Source: Roseobacter cerasinus (GTDB lineage Bacteria; Pseudomonadota; Alphaproteobacteria; Rhodobacterales; Rhodobacteraceae). Taken from it: 64,000 bases of DNA. Shown piece after piece: positions 49,762 through 59,070 of this stretch; position 1 is the stretch's first letter, and every line of letters begins with the position of its first letter. The stretch lies in NCBI RefSeq assembly GCF_009811755.1, contig NZ_BLIV01000003.1, positions 62,001 through 126,000 on the forward strand, written 5' to 3'. Position numbers and translations under genes: made by a program. The notes under the pieces were generated by a model, which saw only the letters and a list, made by a program, of their open reading frames with translations, did not search any database and was not told the DNA's origin.

Positions 49762-50145
49762 ATGGGACTACTGACATCAATCCTGCGTGCGGTGACCTGG
49801 TGGAATGGCCAGACCCTGAACACGCAGCTTTGGACCTGGCGCAAGGGCGTCAAGGTGGGCGAGGACAGTCAGGGCAATGTCTTTTACGAGAATGCAGATA
49901 AGTCGCGCCGCTGGGTGATCTACAATGGCGAGGCCGAAGCCAGCCGCGTGGATCCGGAGTGGCACGGCTGGCTGCACCACACCTGGGATGCGGCCCCCAC
50001 CGAGGCACCACTGCCGCGCAAGGCCTGGGAAAAGCCGCATCAGGAGAACCTGACCGGGACGGCGCTCGCCTATGCGCCGAAAGGTTCGATCCGGCGCAGT
50101 GATCCGGCGCCGCGCAGCGACTACGACGCTTGGACGCCGGAGTAA
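49762..50145 (+). CDS. NADH:ubiquinone oxidoreductase accessory subunit, NDUFA12 family
   Basis: This 127-residue protein is the alphaproteobacterial counterpart of the mitochondrial complex I subunit NDUFA12 (B17.2). [11 protein letters not shown]-like [37 protein letters not shown] (read in parts) and the C-terminal basic/aromatic tail are characteristic. It would sit on the peripheral arm of complex I at the inner membrane. GGAGG precedes the ATG. mlaD and the DUF2155 gene follow with 3-nt and overlapping junctions, a conserved alphaproteobacterial order. Confidence 0.93.
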   Translation: MGLLTSILRAVTWWNGQTLNTQLWTWRKGVKVGEDSQGNVFYENADKSRRWVIYNGEAEASRVDPEWHGWLHHTWDAAPTEAPLPRKAWEKPHQENLTGTALAYAPKGSIRRSDPAPRSDYDAWTPE

Positions 50146-50148
50146 GCC

Positions 50149-50595
50149 ATGGCGGAAAATACCACCGAAGTGCTTGTGGGCGCAGGCGTCTTGGCTCTGG
50201 CTGCCGGGTTTGTGGTCTATGCGGCACAAGTGTCTGATTTTTCGACAAGTTCGGCCACATATCCGCTAGAGGCCAGCTTTCGCAGTCTTGAGGGTGTGAG
50301 CGTAGGCACGGATGTGCGGCTGGCGGGTGTTCGGGTCGGTCAGGTCGCCAATGTTGATCTGAACCCGGAAACCTACCGCGCCGACACGGTTGTCGCCGTG
50401 CAGAACGGGATCGAAATCCCCGATGACAGTGCCATCGTGATTTCCTCCGAGGGGCTGCTGGGTGGCAACTTCGTCGAGATTGTGCCGGGTGGCTCGCCGT
50501 TCTTTTTCGAGGCGGGCGACACCATCGAGGACACGCAGGGCGCTGTGAGCCTCGTCTCCTTGCTGCTGAAATTCGTGAGCGGATCGTCCGAATGA
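50149..50595 (+). CDS. mlaD: MlaD-type MCE protein (outer-membrane lipid asymmetry)
   Basis: This 148-residue protein has one N-terminal membrane anchor (about residues 8-26) and a single MCE domain (about 38-120; EGVSVGTDVRLAGVRVGQV, ISSEGLLGGNFVEI). It is the periplasmic hexamer subunit of the Mla phospholipid transport system, anchored in the inner membrane. The partner genes mlaE/F are not in the window. It starts 3 nt after the NDUFA12 gene and overlaps the DUF2155 gene by ATGA. Confidence 0.92.
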   Translation: MAENTTEVLVGAGVLALAAGFVVYAAQVSDFSTSSATYPLEASFRSLEGVSVGTDVRLAGVRVGQVANVDLNPETYRADTVVAVQNGIEIPDDSAIVISSEGLLGGNFVEIVPGGSPFFFEAGDTIEDTQGAVSLVSLLLKFVSGSSE

Positions 50596-50948
50596 TGCTG
50601 CGGCTGGCGCTGGCGTCGGGTCTGGTGGCGGGCGCCGCTGGCGCGCAGCAGGTCAGCGAGGCGGACGGGGCGATCTTGCGCGGCCTCGATAAGATCAGCG
50701 GTCAGGTCTATGATATTGAACTGCGGTCCGGCCAAACGGCGGCTTTTGAGCAACTGCGGATCACGCTGACCTCCTGCCGGTTTCCCGTGGGCAACCCCTC
50801 TGGCGATGCCTTTGCGGCGCTTGAGGTCGCGGATGCTCTGCGCGGCGGCACGGTGTTCTCGGGCTGGATGGTCGCCTCGGCGCCTGCGCTTTCGGCCATG
50901 GATCACGCGCGCTATGACCTCTGGGTCATGCGCTGCACCACCTCCTGA
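50592..50948 (+). CDS. DUF2155 domain-containing exported protein
   Basis: This 118-residue protein has a signal peptide (residues 1-18, ending GAAGA). The rest matches DUF2155: LRGLDKISGQVYDIELRSGQ, LRITLTSCRFP and a C-terminal FSGWMVASAPALSAMDHARYDLWVMRC read in parts. Two Cys (about residues 58 and 115) could form a disulfide. The family is periplasmic, often beside mlaD, with function unknown. Its last 37 nt overlap the convergent aat gene. Confidence 0.88.
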   Translation: MMLRLALASGLVAGAAGAQQVSEADGAILRGLDKISGQVYDIELRSGQTAAFEQLRITLTSCRFPVGNPSGDAFAALEVADALRGGTVFSGWMVASAPALSAMDHARYDLWVMRCTTS

Positions 50949-51544
50949 GGGCTGCGCAGCGGCGGCGCGGTGAAACTGGCGGGCAGCTGCTGTGCGGCGT
51001 CCAGCGCTTGATGGTACGTGGCGCGAGAGACCTCGACGCCCCCGAGCGATGCGAGATGCTCGGTCAGGAACTGGGTGTCAAAGAGCTTGAAGCCGCCATC
51101 GGCCAAACGGTCCACCAGACAGGCCAGAGCTATTTTTGAGGCGTTGGGCCGGCGCGAGAACATGCTTTCCCCGAAAAACGCCGCCCCCAGCACCACACCG
51201 TAGACGCCGCCAACCAGCATAGGACCGTCCCAGACCTCCAGCGAATGGGCTTTGTGGTTACGGTGTAACGTGATGTAAAGACTGCGGATTTCCGCGTTGA
51301 TCCAGGTATCGACGCGGTCGGCGCAGCCATCAACCACGCCTTCAAAGTCGCGATCGATGCTGATGTCGAATGTGGTCTTGCGCATCGTCCGGCGCAGGGA
51401 GCGTGAGGCGTGAAACCCGTTCAGTGGCAGGACCCCCCGCCGCTGTGGGTCGACCCAGAAGATATCCGGATCGTCGCGGTGTTCGGCCATGGGAAAGATC
51501 CCCGTGGCGTAGCCTTGCATCAGCACATCCGGGGTCAGCCGCAT
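50912..51544 (-). CDS. aat: Leucyl/phenylalanyl-tRNA--protein transferase
   Basis: This 210-residue Aat adds Leu or Phe from tRNA to the N-terminus of substrate proteins, creating N-degrons for ClpAP. It begins MRLTPDVLMQGYATGIFPMAEHRDDPDIFWVDP in the family pattern (YATGIFPMA), with PLNGFHASRSLRR, EVWDGPMLVGGVYGV and FFGESMFSRRPNASK. The start lies 4 nt after accC, so it is co-transcribed with accB-accC. Its 3-prime end overlaps the DUF2155 gene. Confidence 0.93.
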   Translation of the reverse strand: MRLTPDVLMQGYATGIFPMAEHRDDPDIFWVDPQRRGVLPLNGFHASRSLRRTMRKTTFDISIDRDFEGVVDGCADRVDTWINAEIRSLYITLHRNHKAHSLEVWDGPMLVGGVYGVVLGAAFFGESMFSRRPNASKIALACLVDRLADGGFKLFDTQFLTEHLASLGGVEVSRATYHQALDAAQQLPASFTAPPLRSPQEVVQRMTQRS

Positions 51545-51548
51545 GCGC

Positions 51549-52901
51549 TCAGCTGCCGCCGAGATTGGTCTCCAGCCAATGCTCCAGCCAGTGGATGTTG
51601 TAGCCGCCTGTCAGCACGTCCTCTTCCTGCAAGAGCGCATGGAAGAGCGGTACCGTGGTGTCCACCCCATCAACGATCAGCTCACCCAACGCGCGATTCA
51701 GGCGCGCCAGCGCTTCGGGCCGGTCACGCCCGTGTACAATGAGCTTGCCGATCAGGCTGTCGTAATAGGGCGGGATGGAATAGCCGTCATAGAGCGCCGA
51801 ATCCATCCGCACGCCAAGGCCACCAGGCGCGTGATACTGGGTGATGCGCCCGGGGCAGGGCGCGAAGTTCGGCAGCTTCTCGGCGTTGATGCGCACCTCG
51901 ATGGCGTGGCCGTTGATCTGCAGATCCTCCTGCTGGAACGACATCTCCATGCCAGCGGCCACGCGGATCTGCTCACGCACCAGATCGACGTCAAAGATGG
52001 CTTCGGTCACCGGATGTTCCACCTGCAGGCGGGTGTTCATCTCGATGAAATAGAACTCGCCGTTCTCGTAAAGGAACTCGATGGTGCCCGCGCCGGTGTA
52101 GTTGATCCGCGCCACAGCATCGGCGCATGTCTTGCCGATGGCGGCGCGCTCTTCGGCGGAAATGGACGGGCCGGGGGCCTCTTCAAAGACCTTCTGGTGG
52201 CGCCGTTGCAGGGAGCAATCCCGCTCACCCAGATGCACCGCGCGGCCCTTGCCGTCGCCAAAGACCTGAATTTCGATGTGGCGTGGCGTGGTGAGGTACT
52301 TCTCGATATAGACCTCATCATTGCCGAAGTTCGCCTTGCCCTCGGCGCGCGCGGTGAGGAAGGCTTTCTCCATCTCCTCGGCATTCTGCGCGACCTTCAT
52401 GCCGCGCCCGCCGCCGCCTGCCGTGGCCTTGATGATCACCGGATAGCCGAACTCTTCGCCGATCTTCTTGGCCTCCTCAACAGAGGCAACACCGCCCTCG
52501 GACCCGGGCACGCAAGGCACCCCAAGCTTCTTCATCGTGTCCTTGGCGGTGATCTTGTCACCCATGACGCGGATGTGCTCTGCCGTGGGGCCGATGAAGG
52601 TCAGCCCGTGGTCCTCGACCACCTGAACAAAACCGGCATTCTCAGACAGAAAGCCATAACCGGGATGAATGGCTTCCGCGCCGGTGACTTCGCAAGCGGC
52701 GATGATGGCGGGGACCGACAGATAGCTTTGCGTGCTCGACGGCGGGCCGATGCAGACGCTCTCATCCGCCATGCGCACATGCATTGCGTCACTGTCAGCA
52801 GTGGAATGTACGGCGACGCTGGCGATGCCCATCTCACGTGCGGCGCGTACAACCCGCAGGGCGATCTCGCCGCGGTTGGCAATCAGGATCTTGTTGAACA
52901 T
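51549..52901 (-). CDS. accC: Acetyl-CoA carboxylase, biotin carboxylase subunit
   Basis: This 450-residue ATP-grasp enzyme carboxylates biotin on AccB, the first half-reaction of malonyl-CoA and fatty-acid synthesis. It opens with MFNKILIANRGEIALRVVRA as in E. coli AccC, and has the glycine-rich ATP loop KATAGGGGRGMK, ERDCSLQRRHQKV and the catalytic FIEMNTRLQVEHPVTE. Its gene lies 10 nt after accB, the classical order. Confidence 0.97.
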   Translation of the reverse strand: MFNKILIANRGEIALRVVRAAREMGIASVAVHSTADSDAMHVRMADESVCIGPPSSTQSYLSVPAIIAACEVTGAEAIHPGYGFLSENAGFVQVVEDHGLTFIGPTAEHIRVMGDKITAKDTMKKLGVPCVPGSEGGVASVEEAKKIGEEFGYPVIIKATAGGGGRGMKVAQNAEEMEKAFLTARAEGKANFGNDEVYIEKYLTTPRHIEIQVFGDGKGRAVHLGERDCSLQRRHQKVFEEAPGPSISAEERAAIGKTCADAVARINYTGAGTIEFLYENGEFYFIEMNTRLQVEHPVTEAIFDVDLVREQIRVAAGMEMSFQQEDLQINGHAIEVRINAEKLPNFAPCPGRITQYHAPGGLGVRMDSALYDGYSIPPYYDSLIGKLIVHGRDRPEALARLNRALGELIVDGVDTTVPLFHALLQEEDVLTGGYNIHWLEHWLETNLGGS

Positions 52902-52911
52902 GGGTGCCCCC

Positions 52912-53409
52912 TTATTCGAGGATCACAAGCGGTGTTCCGAACTCCACCGCAGCCCCGTCTTCCACGAGAATGCGTTTGACGGTCCCTGCGCGCGGGGCGG
53001 GGATGTGATTCATTGTCTTCATCGCCTCGACGATGAGCAGCGTGTCGCCTTCGTCCACGCTGGCGCCGACCGAGATAAAACTGGGCGCACCGGGTTCAGC
53101 CTGCATATAGACGGTGCCAACCATCGGCGATGTGACGGCCCCGGGGTGGTTGGCGGGGTCTTCGCTGGTCTCGGCGGCGGCGGGGGCGGGCGGTGCACTT
53201 GCGGCCGGGGCTTCCATTGCCACCGGGGCTGGCGCTGCAGTGACCTGGCTCACCACCTGTTGTTGTAAATGGCGGCTCACGCGAACATTCAGACTGTCAT
53301 CCGCCCCGTAGTCCCGCTTGACTTGCAATTCGGTGAGATCGTTTTCCCGCAGCAATTCGGCCAGGGCCTGAATGAAGGCCACATCGGCATCATGGTTCTT
53401 TTTTGTCAT
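52912..53409 (-). CDS. accB: Acetyl-CoA carboxylase biotin carboxyl carrier protein
   Basis: This 165-residue carrier has a helical N-terminal region, a Pro/Ala-rich linker (about 58-88) and a C-terminal biotinyl domain (90-165). The biotinylated lysine is K131 in VEAMKTMN, where Thr replaces the Met that follows Lys in E. coli. ATG 53409 is the start because it begins a normal AccB; the frame extends upstream only into non-family sequence. accC and aat follow. Confidence 0.95.
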   Translation of the reverse strand: MTKKNHDADVAFIQALAELLRENDLTELQVKRDYGADDSLNVRVSRHLQQQVVSQVTAAPAPVAMEAPAASAPPAPAAAETSEDPANHPGAVTSPMVGTVYMQAEPGAPSFISVGASVDEGDTLLIVEAMKTMNHIPAPRAGTVKRILVEDGAAVEFGTPLVILE

Positions 53410-53470
53410 GTAAGTCCTCGACCATTTCGGGGGGAGCCTTCTTGCCTGCGGCTCTTGTTCCTGCGGATTC

Positions 53471-53499
53471 GTTATAGGCGAAGGGTCTGGGCATGAAAA
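53471..53499 (-). promoter_or_regulatory. Probable accB promoter
   Basis: On the minus strand TTTTCA (53494-53499), 17 nt, then TATAAC (53471-53476) form a fair sigma-70 promoter about 62 nt before the accB start in the divergent gap with the acyl-CoA synthetase gene. Confidence 0.4.
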
Positions 53500-53555
53500 C
53501 CCGCCTCTTGCAGCACCACTCGCGCCGCGTAGAGTGGTTGCGGGGAGGGGTGGCG

Positions 53556-55061
53556 ATGAACCTTGCGCTTTGGTTGGAACGCACGGCATTGGCGACGCCG
53601 GAGCGGCCCGCGCTTTATGCCGGCCGGGATCTGGTGGCCACATATGGGGAGTTCTGGGCGCGGGCGCGGGCCATCGCCGGGGCGCTCAAAGCCCGGGGTG
53701 TCGGACCGGGAGACCGCGTGGCGATTTTCATGGGCAATTGCCCGGAGTATCTGATAGCCTTTTACGGCATCTGGTGCGCGGGCGCGGTTGTGGTGCCGAT
53801 CAACGCCAAGCTGCATGGGCGCGAGGCCGCCTATATTCTGGGCAACGCAGGCGCGTCTGTGGTCTTTGCCAGTGCCGGGCTGGCCGAGACGCTGGCGGAG
53901 GCCGAGGTCACCGTGCCCGTGATTGTTGCCCCCGGGCACGCTTTCGATGTGATCTGTGTGCATGATCCGCTGGCCGCACCGGTGCCGCGCGCAGCGTCGG
54001 ACATCGCCTGGCTCTTCTATACTTCCGGCACCACAGGCAAGCCCAAGGGGGTCATGATGACCTTCCGCATGCTGACCGCCATGAGCCTCTGCTACAATCA
54101 TGATGCGGATGTGGTGCAGCCTGAGGACACGACGCTCTATGCCGCCCCAATGAGCCACGGGGCCGGGATCTACAACATGATGCATGTGCGGGCCGGGGCG
54201 CGGCATGTGTGCCCGCCGTCGGGTGGGTTCGACCCGGTGGAGATCTTCGATCTGGCCGCAGCCTTCGACAACGTGCAGATGTTTGCCGCCCCCACAATGG
54301 TCAAGCGTCTGACGGAGGCGGCCAAGGCAGCAGATGTGCGGGGGGAGGGCCTGCGCACCATCGTCTATGCGGGTGGCCCGATGTACAACGCGGACATTAT
54401 CGAGGCGGTCGACCATTTCGGCCCGATCTTCGTGCAGATCTATGGGCAGGGTGAGTGCCCCATGGGCATCACCGCCCTCCCTCGCGCGGATGTGGCTGAC
54501 CGCGCCCATCCCAACTGGCGCGCGCGGTTGCAATCGGTTGGGCGCGCGCAATCCGCCGTGGAGGTTGCGATTGGCGATGCCGATGGCCAGCCGCTGCCCG
54601 CAGGCACGCAGGGCGAGATCATGGTCCGTGGTGACACGGTGATGCCCGGCTATTGGCAGAACCCGGAGGCGACGGCCAAGGCGCTGGTGAATGGGTGGCT
54701 GATGACCGGCGACATGGGGGTCATGGATGCGGATGGCTATGTCACGATGCAGGACCGCTCGAAGGATATGATCATTTCCGGCGGCTCCAACATCTACCCC
54801 CGCGAGGTGGAGGAGGTGCTGTTGATGGACCCGCAAGTGCAGGAAGTCTCTGTCGTAGGCCGTCCACATGCCGAATGGGGTGAGGAGGTGGTGGCTTTTG
54901 TGGTGGGGCAGGCGGATCCCGCACGGCTGGATCAGCTGTGCCTTGAGAACATCGCGCGGTTCAAGCGACCCAAGGATTACATCCAAATCGACGCGCTGCC
55001 CAAGAACAACTACGGCAAAGTGTTGAAAACCGACCTACGGCAGCTCCTCGCACGTCGATAG
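53556..55061 (+). CDS. AMP-forming acyl-CoA synthetase (fatty-acid--CoA ligase family)
   Basis: This 501-residue ANL-superfamily ligase activates a carboxylic acid with ATP and CoA. The AMP-binding P-loop is [14 protein letters not shown] (about residues 151-164). YGQGECPMG is the A4/A5 motif, [13 protein letters not shown]7, [23 protein letters not shown]8, and [10 protein letters not shown] carries the catalytic Lys near the C-terminus. ATG 53556 has GGGGAGG 7 nt upstream; the frame opens 21 codons earlier. Substrate chain length is not readable. It is divergent from accB and alone on its strand. Confidence 0.87.
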   Translation: MNLALWLERTALATPERPALYAGRDLVATYGEFWARARAIAGALKARGVGPGDRVAIFMGNCPEYLIAFYGIWCAGAVVVPINAKLHGREAAYILGNAGASVVFASAGLAETLAEAEVTVPVIVAPGHAFDVICVHDPLAAPVPRAASDIAWLFYTSGTTGKPKGVMMTFRMLTAMSLCYNHDADVVQPEDTTLYAAPMSHGAGIYNMMHVRAGARHVCPPSGGFDPVEIFDLAAAFDNVQMFAAPTMVKRLTEAAKAADVRGEGLRTIVYAGGPMYNADIIEAVDHFGPIFVQIYGQGECPMGITALPRADVADRAHPNWRARLQSVGRAQSAVEVAIGDADGQPLPAGTQGEIMVRGDTVMPGYWQNPEATAKALVNGWLMTGDMGVMDADGYVTMQDRSKDMIISGGSNIYPREVEEVLLMDPQVQEVSVVGRPHAEWGEEVVAFVVGQADPARLDQLCLENIARFKRPKDYIQIDALPKNNYGKVLKTDLRQLLARR

Positions 55062-55165
55062 GCCTTACGCCCGCAACAGCGCTCATGATTTCGGACGGCG
55101 TTAAGGAAGACGAAACAGATGTTGGGCACTATCTTAGGAGGCCGGAGAACCCGCTGACCCCCAGT

Positions 55166-55196
55166 GCAGCAGCTTTGTGTAAAGCATGACAGCTGC
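55166..55196 (+). repeat. Nested inverted repeat upstream of the unrecognised helical protein gene
   Basis: GCTTT-GTGT-AAAGC (55172-55185) lies inside GCAGC (55166-55170)...GCTGC (55192-55196), about 22-50 nt before the GTG start. It might be a leader hairpin. The rest of 55062-55217 shows nothing recognisable. Confidence 0.3.
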
Positions 55197-55217
55197 CGCT
55201 TATGTGAGGAGAGCGCC

Positions 55218-56111
55218 GTGCAGATTTCAGGTTTTGCCAGACAGTTTTCGACACAGATGAGCGGGTTCCAAACCGGTACAGTCCGTGAGGTGACCGCCAT
55301 CAGCTTTGCGCGGTTTGGGGAGGGCCAGGATGTACACGGGCCGCAGATCTCGGTGGGGAGCGCGCCCTCAGCCAGTGCCGCCGGGTTTTACAGCGATCCC
55401 ACACGGCCCGTATCCTCGGACAACATGCGGCGTGCCTTTGTCGTCGAGGTGCAGGACCAACTCCGGCAGGAGATCAAGGCGCTCTCCGCCTCCCTGCGCG
55501 ACGTGATCGAGGCGAGCACCGGGGAGCCGCTGCCCGAGGACGTCAACCTCTCTCAGCTCATGCAGACCGACGGCTGGTCGGCCCTGCCCACAGAGGTCAG
55601 AGAGGGCGCTGAGGCCTATGCCGGGGCGCTGAATTCGACGATCGACGCGTTGAAGGCCTTGGACGCCTCAAGCCGGGCGGGAGAGATTGAGGCGGAAAAC
55701 GAGAAGCTGGGTCTTATGGTCGATCAGGCCATTGCCGATCAGACGGACGCAAAGCTGGCCATTGTCCGCGCCGCCAAATTGATGGAGGCAGAGATCGAAT
55801 TGGCGAAGCTGGCCTTGTTCGACACAACGGGTGGCGATTTGCAGGAACGCATGCGCGCCATTTCCCGGAGCACCACGGAGATGGAGCTTCTGGGCATGCG
55901 CAAGGACATGATTGCCGAGATGAAGGAGGACATTGAGCGCGGCCGCCTCCTTGTGACGGCATCGAAGACCACGGTCTGGGCGCATGAAACCGTCAGCGTG
56001 TCATCTCCGACCAACGACAATGTGTCGGTCTTTGTGGAGACCCGCCAGCACGTCGCTGCGGCCAGTGTGACAGCCAGCGTCTCCGGGTCGGCCCTGTCGC
56101 TTCTCCGGTAG
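55218..56111 (+). CDS. Unrecognised protein, mostly helical, no Cys
   Basis: This 297-residue protein is one I do not recognise. The GTG start at 55218 follows GAGGAGAG, a good ribosome site; the frame opens at 55164 without one. There is no signal peptide or membrane segment. Residues 1-65 are Ser/Gly-rich and probably flexible. Residues about 68-105 and 145-240 are amphipathic and charge-rich, likely long helices or coiled coil. The C-terminal ~50 residues are Val/Ser/Thr-rich (TVSVSSPTNDNVSVF), like beta strands. It contains no cysteine. It is a single-gene unit between the acyl-CoA synthetase gene and the convergent livF-type gene. No function is proposed. Confidence 0.65.
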   Translation: MQISGFARQFSTQMSGFQTGTVREVTAISFARFGEGQDVHGPQISVGSAPSASAAGFYSDPTRPVSSDNMRRAFVVEVQDQLRQEIKALSASLRDVIEASTGEPLPEDVNLSQLMQTDGWSALPTEVREGAEAYAGALNSTIDALKALDASSRAGEIEAENEKLGLMVDQAIADQTDAKLAIVRAAKLMEAEIELAKLALFDTTGGDLQERMRAISRSTTEMELLGMRKDMIAEMKEDIERGRLLVTASKTTVWAHETVSVSSPTNDNVSVFVETRQHVAAASVTASVSGSALSLLR

Positions 56112-56221
56112 CGCCAACTGCCAAAGCGTCATGCACAACACCCGAAGACCCTCATTCGGTCTGAAGTCTAAGATTTCAACGCCTCAGGTCAGGGCCAGGT
56201 CGGAGGTTTTCGTCAGGCGCG

Positions 56222-56977
56222 CTAGATCGCCAGATACTCTTCGCGCAGCTCTTTGTTCTCCAACACCTCGGAGGCGGTGCCATCAAACACGATGCCGCCG
56301 GTGTCGAGGATGACGGCGCGGTCCGCCAGTTGCAAGGCGCGCACGGCGTTCTGTTCCACGAGGATCGTGGTGATGCCTTGCTCCTTGATCACGCGCAGGG
56401 TCTTTTCGATCTCATCCACGATCACCGGGGCGAGGCCCTCGTAGGGCTCATCCAGCAGCAGCACTTTGATGTCGCGGCAGAGCGCCCGGGCGATGGCCAG
56501 CATCTGCTGCTCACCGCCCGAGAGCGTCACACCTTCCTGGGTGCGACGCTCGTGCAGGCGCGGAAAGAGGTCATAGACCCGCTCCAGCGACCAACCGATG
56601 GGCGGGGCGATCTGGGCGAGCTTGAGGTTTTCCTCGACGGTCAGGCCCGCAATGATGCGCCGGTCTTCGGGCACGAGGCCAAGGCCCGCCTGGCTGGCCT
56701 GATAGCTCGACATGCTGTGCAGCGGCTGGTGGTCGAGCCAGATTTCGCCGCGTTTCACTTCCGGGTCGCCCAGCCGCGCGATGGCGCGCAGCGTCGAGGT
56801 TTTCCCTGCGCCGTTGCGGCCCAGAAGCGCGAGGATCTCGCCTTCGTGCACGTTAAAGCTAATGCCCTGCACGATGTAGCTTTCGCCGTAATAGGCATGC
56901 ATGTCCCAGACGGAGAGGAACGCCGGCGCGGTGGCCGCGTGGTTGGCGTGTTTGGAGAAATCCGGTTTCACATTCAT
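56222..56977 (-). CDS. Branched-chain-amino-acid-type ABC transporter ATPase (LivF-like)
   Basis: This 251-residue ATPase has Walker A GRNGAGKTS, signature LSGGEQQM, Walker B VLLLDEPYEGLAP and the LivF-type LVPEDRRII segment. It is the last gene of the minus-strand HAAT transporter operon. ATG 56977 has AAGGAG 8 nt upstream; the frame opens 16 codons earlier. A 117-nt gap with a small hairpin separates it from the livG-like gene. After its stop, 56112-56221 shows no terminator I could identify. Confidence 0.9.
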   Translation of the reverse strand: MNVKPDFSKHANHAATAPAFLSVWDMHAYYGESYIVQGISFNVHEGEILALLGRNGAGKTSTLRAIARLGDPEVKRGEIWLDHQPLHSMSSYQASQAGLGLVPEDRRIIAGLTVEENLKLAQIAPPIGWSLERVYDLFPRLHERRTQEGVTLSGGEQQMLAIARALCRDIKVLLLDEPYEGLAPVIVDEIEKTLRVIKEQGITTILVEQNAVRALQLADRAVILDTGGIVFDGTASEVLENKELREEYLAI

Positions 56978-57007
56978 TGTTCGTCTCCTTGTCTGACCTG
57001 CCGAGGC

Positions 57008-57026
57008 GGTGGCCCGAAGGCCCACC
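57008..57026 (-). repeat. Small hairpin between livG-like and livF-like genes
   Basis: GGTGGCCC and GGCCCACC pair around GAA with one internal mismatch, in the otherwise featureless 117-nt gap. It may modulate the LivF level. Confidence 0.3.
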
Positions 57027-57094
57027 GTACCTGCCTGCTCTGATGTCTGTGCCAGCAGGTGGGGTGGGCTTTCAGGACACCCCTGGCTGAGCCT

Positions 57095-57859
57095 CTACGC
57101 GGCCTCCTGGGTCTCGCCCAGATAGGCTTCGCGCACTTTCGGGTTGCCCTTGATGTTGTCCGGCGTGTCCTCGACCAGCGGGGTGCCTTGCGCCAGCACG
57201 GTGATCCGCTCGGCGAGGCTGAACACCACATGCATGTCGTGCTCGATAATCGCGATGGTGATGTCGCGCTCCTCGCTGATCTGTTTCAGCAGGTCGATGG
57301 TGTTGTTCGTGTCGGCCCGCGCCATGCCAGCCGTCGGCTCGTCGAGCAGCAGCAGGCGTGGCTCCTGGCTGAGGCACATGCCGATCTCCAGCCGCCGCTT
57401 GTCGCCGCGCGAGAGGGACCCGGCGTGCATCTCACGCTTGTCGGCCATGTTCATGTCTTCCAACATGTGTTCCGCGCGTTCGATCATGTCTTTCTGCGAC
57501 GGGATCGAGGAGATGGCGTTGAGTTGAAATGCTCCGTCGCGCTTGGCGAAGCAGGGGATCATCATGTTCTCCATCACGCTCAGATCGGCGAAGATTTCCG
57601 GTGTCTGGAACACGCGGGAAATGCCCATCTGGTTGATCTCGTAAGGCTTGCGCCCCAGCACCGATTGGCCATCGAACATGACCGACCCGGTGTCGGGGAT
57701 CAGCTTGCCAACGAGGCAATTGAGCAGCGTCGACTTACCCGCCCCATTGGGCCCGATGATCGCATGCACCGAGTTCTCCTTGACCGAGAGATTCACATCC
57801 CCCAGCGCCTGAAGGCCTCCAAAGCGCTTGCCGACGTTTTTGACTTCGAGAATACCCAT
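57095..57859 (-). CDS. Branched-chain-amino-acid-type ABC transporter ATPase (LivG-like)
   Basis: This 254-residue ATPase has Walker A GPNGAGKST, the LivG insertion with ISRVFQTPEIFADLSVMENM (read in parts), the variant signature LSRGDKRRLEIG, Walker B LLLLDEPTAGM and EHDMHVVF. It heterodimerises with the LivF-like ATPase at 56222. GGAGAGACG is the ribosome site, 11 nt after the livM-like gene. Confidence 0.92.
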   Translation of the reverse strand: MGILEVKNVGKRFGGLQALGDVNLSVKENSVHAIIGPNGAGKSTLLNCLVGKLIPDTGSVMFDGQSVLGRKPYEINQMGISRVFQTPEIFADLSVMENMMIPCFAKRDGAFQLNAISSIPSQKDMIERAEHMLEDMNMADKREMHAGSLSRGDKRRLEIGMCLSQEPRLLLLDEPTAGMARADTNNTIDLLKQISEERDITIAIIEHDMHVVFSLAERITVLAQGTPLVEDTPDNIKGNPKVREAYLGETQEAA

Positions 57860-57870
57860 GTCGTCTCTCC

Positions 57871-59067
57871 TTACTCCGCCGGGGTCGTCTTGCCATCGGG
57901 CTTGTCACCCGCTGGCTTCTTGCGCTTGAAGAGCCGCCCCACACGCTGACCGCCTTCGACGAGGCCGCCCGGCAGGAAGATCACCACCAGCATGAACAGA
58001 ATGCCCAAGGTCAGGTGCCAGCCCTTGCCGATGAAGGGGTAGACGAGGGTGACCAGCAGGTCTTCGATCCCGTCGGGCATGAAGGCAAACCACTGCTCGA
58101 GGATCGACTTGTTGATCTTGGACACGATGTTTTCCATGTATTTGATGAAGCCCGCACCCAGCACCGGGCCGATCAGCGTGCCAGCCCCGCCGAGGATGGT
58201 CATCAGCACGACTTCACCGGACGCGGTCCAGAACATCCGCTCCGCGCCCACCTGCGTGTCCATCGCGACCAGCAGACCGCCCGCAAGCCCGGCGTACATG
58301 CCCGAGATCACGAAAGCCGCCAGCGTATAGGGTTTGGCGTTCAGACCGGTGTAGTTCAGCCGTTGCTGGTTTGATTTCACCGCCCGCAGCATCATGCCAA
58401 AGGGCGAGCGGAAAATGCGGATCGATATGTAGAAGGCGATCAGCATCACAATTGCAGCCAGATAGTAGCCGGCGTTGAAGGTAAAGACCCAGTCGCCCAC
58501 CGCCATCTCGTAGCTTTGGTTCATTTGCAGACCAAAGAGGTTGGCGCGCGGGGTCTGACCTTCGGCCAAAGCCCCATCGAGGATACGCGGGTCGTTCACT
58601 TTCGGTTGCAGCCCGGTTTCACCGCCGGTGATCGGCGTCAGCACCGAATAGGCCAGCGAATAGGACATCTGCGCAAAGGCCAGCGTCAGGATGGAGAAGT
58701 AGATGCCGGAGCGGCGCAGGGAGATCCAGCCCACCAGCAGCGAGAAGAGACCGGCCACCAGCACCGAGATGATAATCGCGGGGATCACATTCATCGTCAG
58801 CAGCTTCATCATCCAGATCGCCGCATAGGAGCCGACGCCTAGGAAGGCCGCGTGGCCAAAGCTAAGATAGCCGGTGAGGCCAAAGAGGATGTTGAAACCA
58901 ATGGCGAAGATGCCAAAGATCACCAGTCGCTGCATCAGATCCGGGTAGCCTGCGTTGAACTGCGCCATGGCCGAGCCTTCGGGGAAGGGGTTCAGGATGA
59001 AAGGCGCAAAGAGGCAGAGGATGGCCACGATGACCAGAAGGGTGACGTCTCTCTTGTTCAGGCCCAT
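57871..59067 (-). CDS. HAAT ABC transporter permease (LivM-like)
   Basis: This 398-residue inner-membrane permease has about 9-10 hydrophobic segments. [20 protein letters not shown] is the LivM/LivH hallmark near residue 65, and [19 protein letters not shown] lies near residue 290. The extra loop of about 60 residues (around 140-200, [14 protein letters not shown]) is longer than in E. coli LivM. It begins 3 nt after the livH-like gene. Confidence 0.92.
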   Translation of the reverse strand: MGLNKRDVTLLVIVAILCLFAPFILNPFPEGSAMAQFNAGYPDLMQRLVIFGIFAIGFNILFGLTGYLSFGHAAFLGVGSYAAIWMMKLLTMNVIPAIIISVLVAGLFSLLVGWISLRRSGIYFSILTLAFAQMSYSLAYSVLTPITGGETGLQPKVNDPRILDGALAEGQTPRANLFGLQMNQSYEMAVGDWVFTFNAGYYLAAIVMLIAFYISIRIFRSPFGMMLRAVKSNQQRLNYTGLNAKPYTLAAFVISGMYAGLAGGLLVAMDTQVGAERMFWTASGEVVLMTILGGAGTLIGPVLGAGFIKYMENIVSKINKSILEQWFAFMPDGIEDLLVTLVYPFIGKGWHLTLGILFMLVVIFLPGGLVEGGQRVGRLFKRKKPAGDKPDGKTTPAE

Positions 59068-59070
59068 GGC

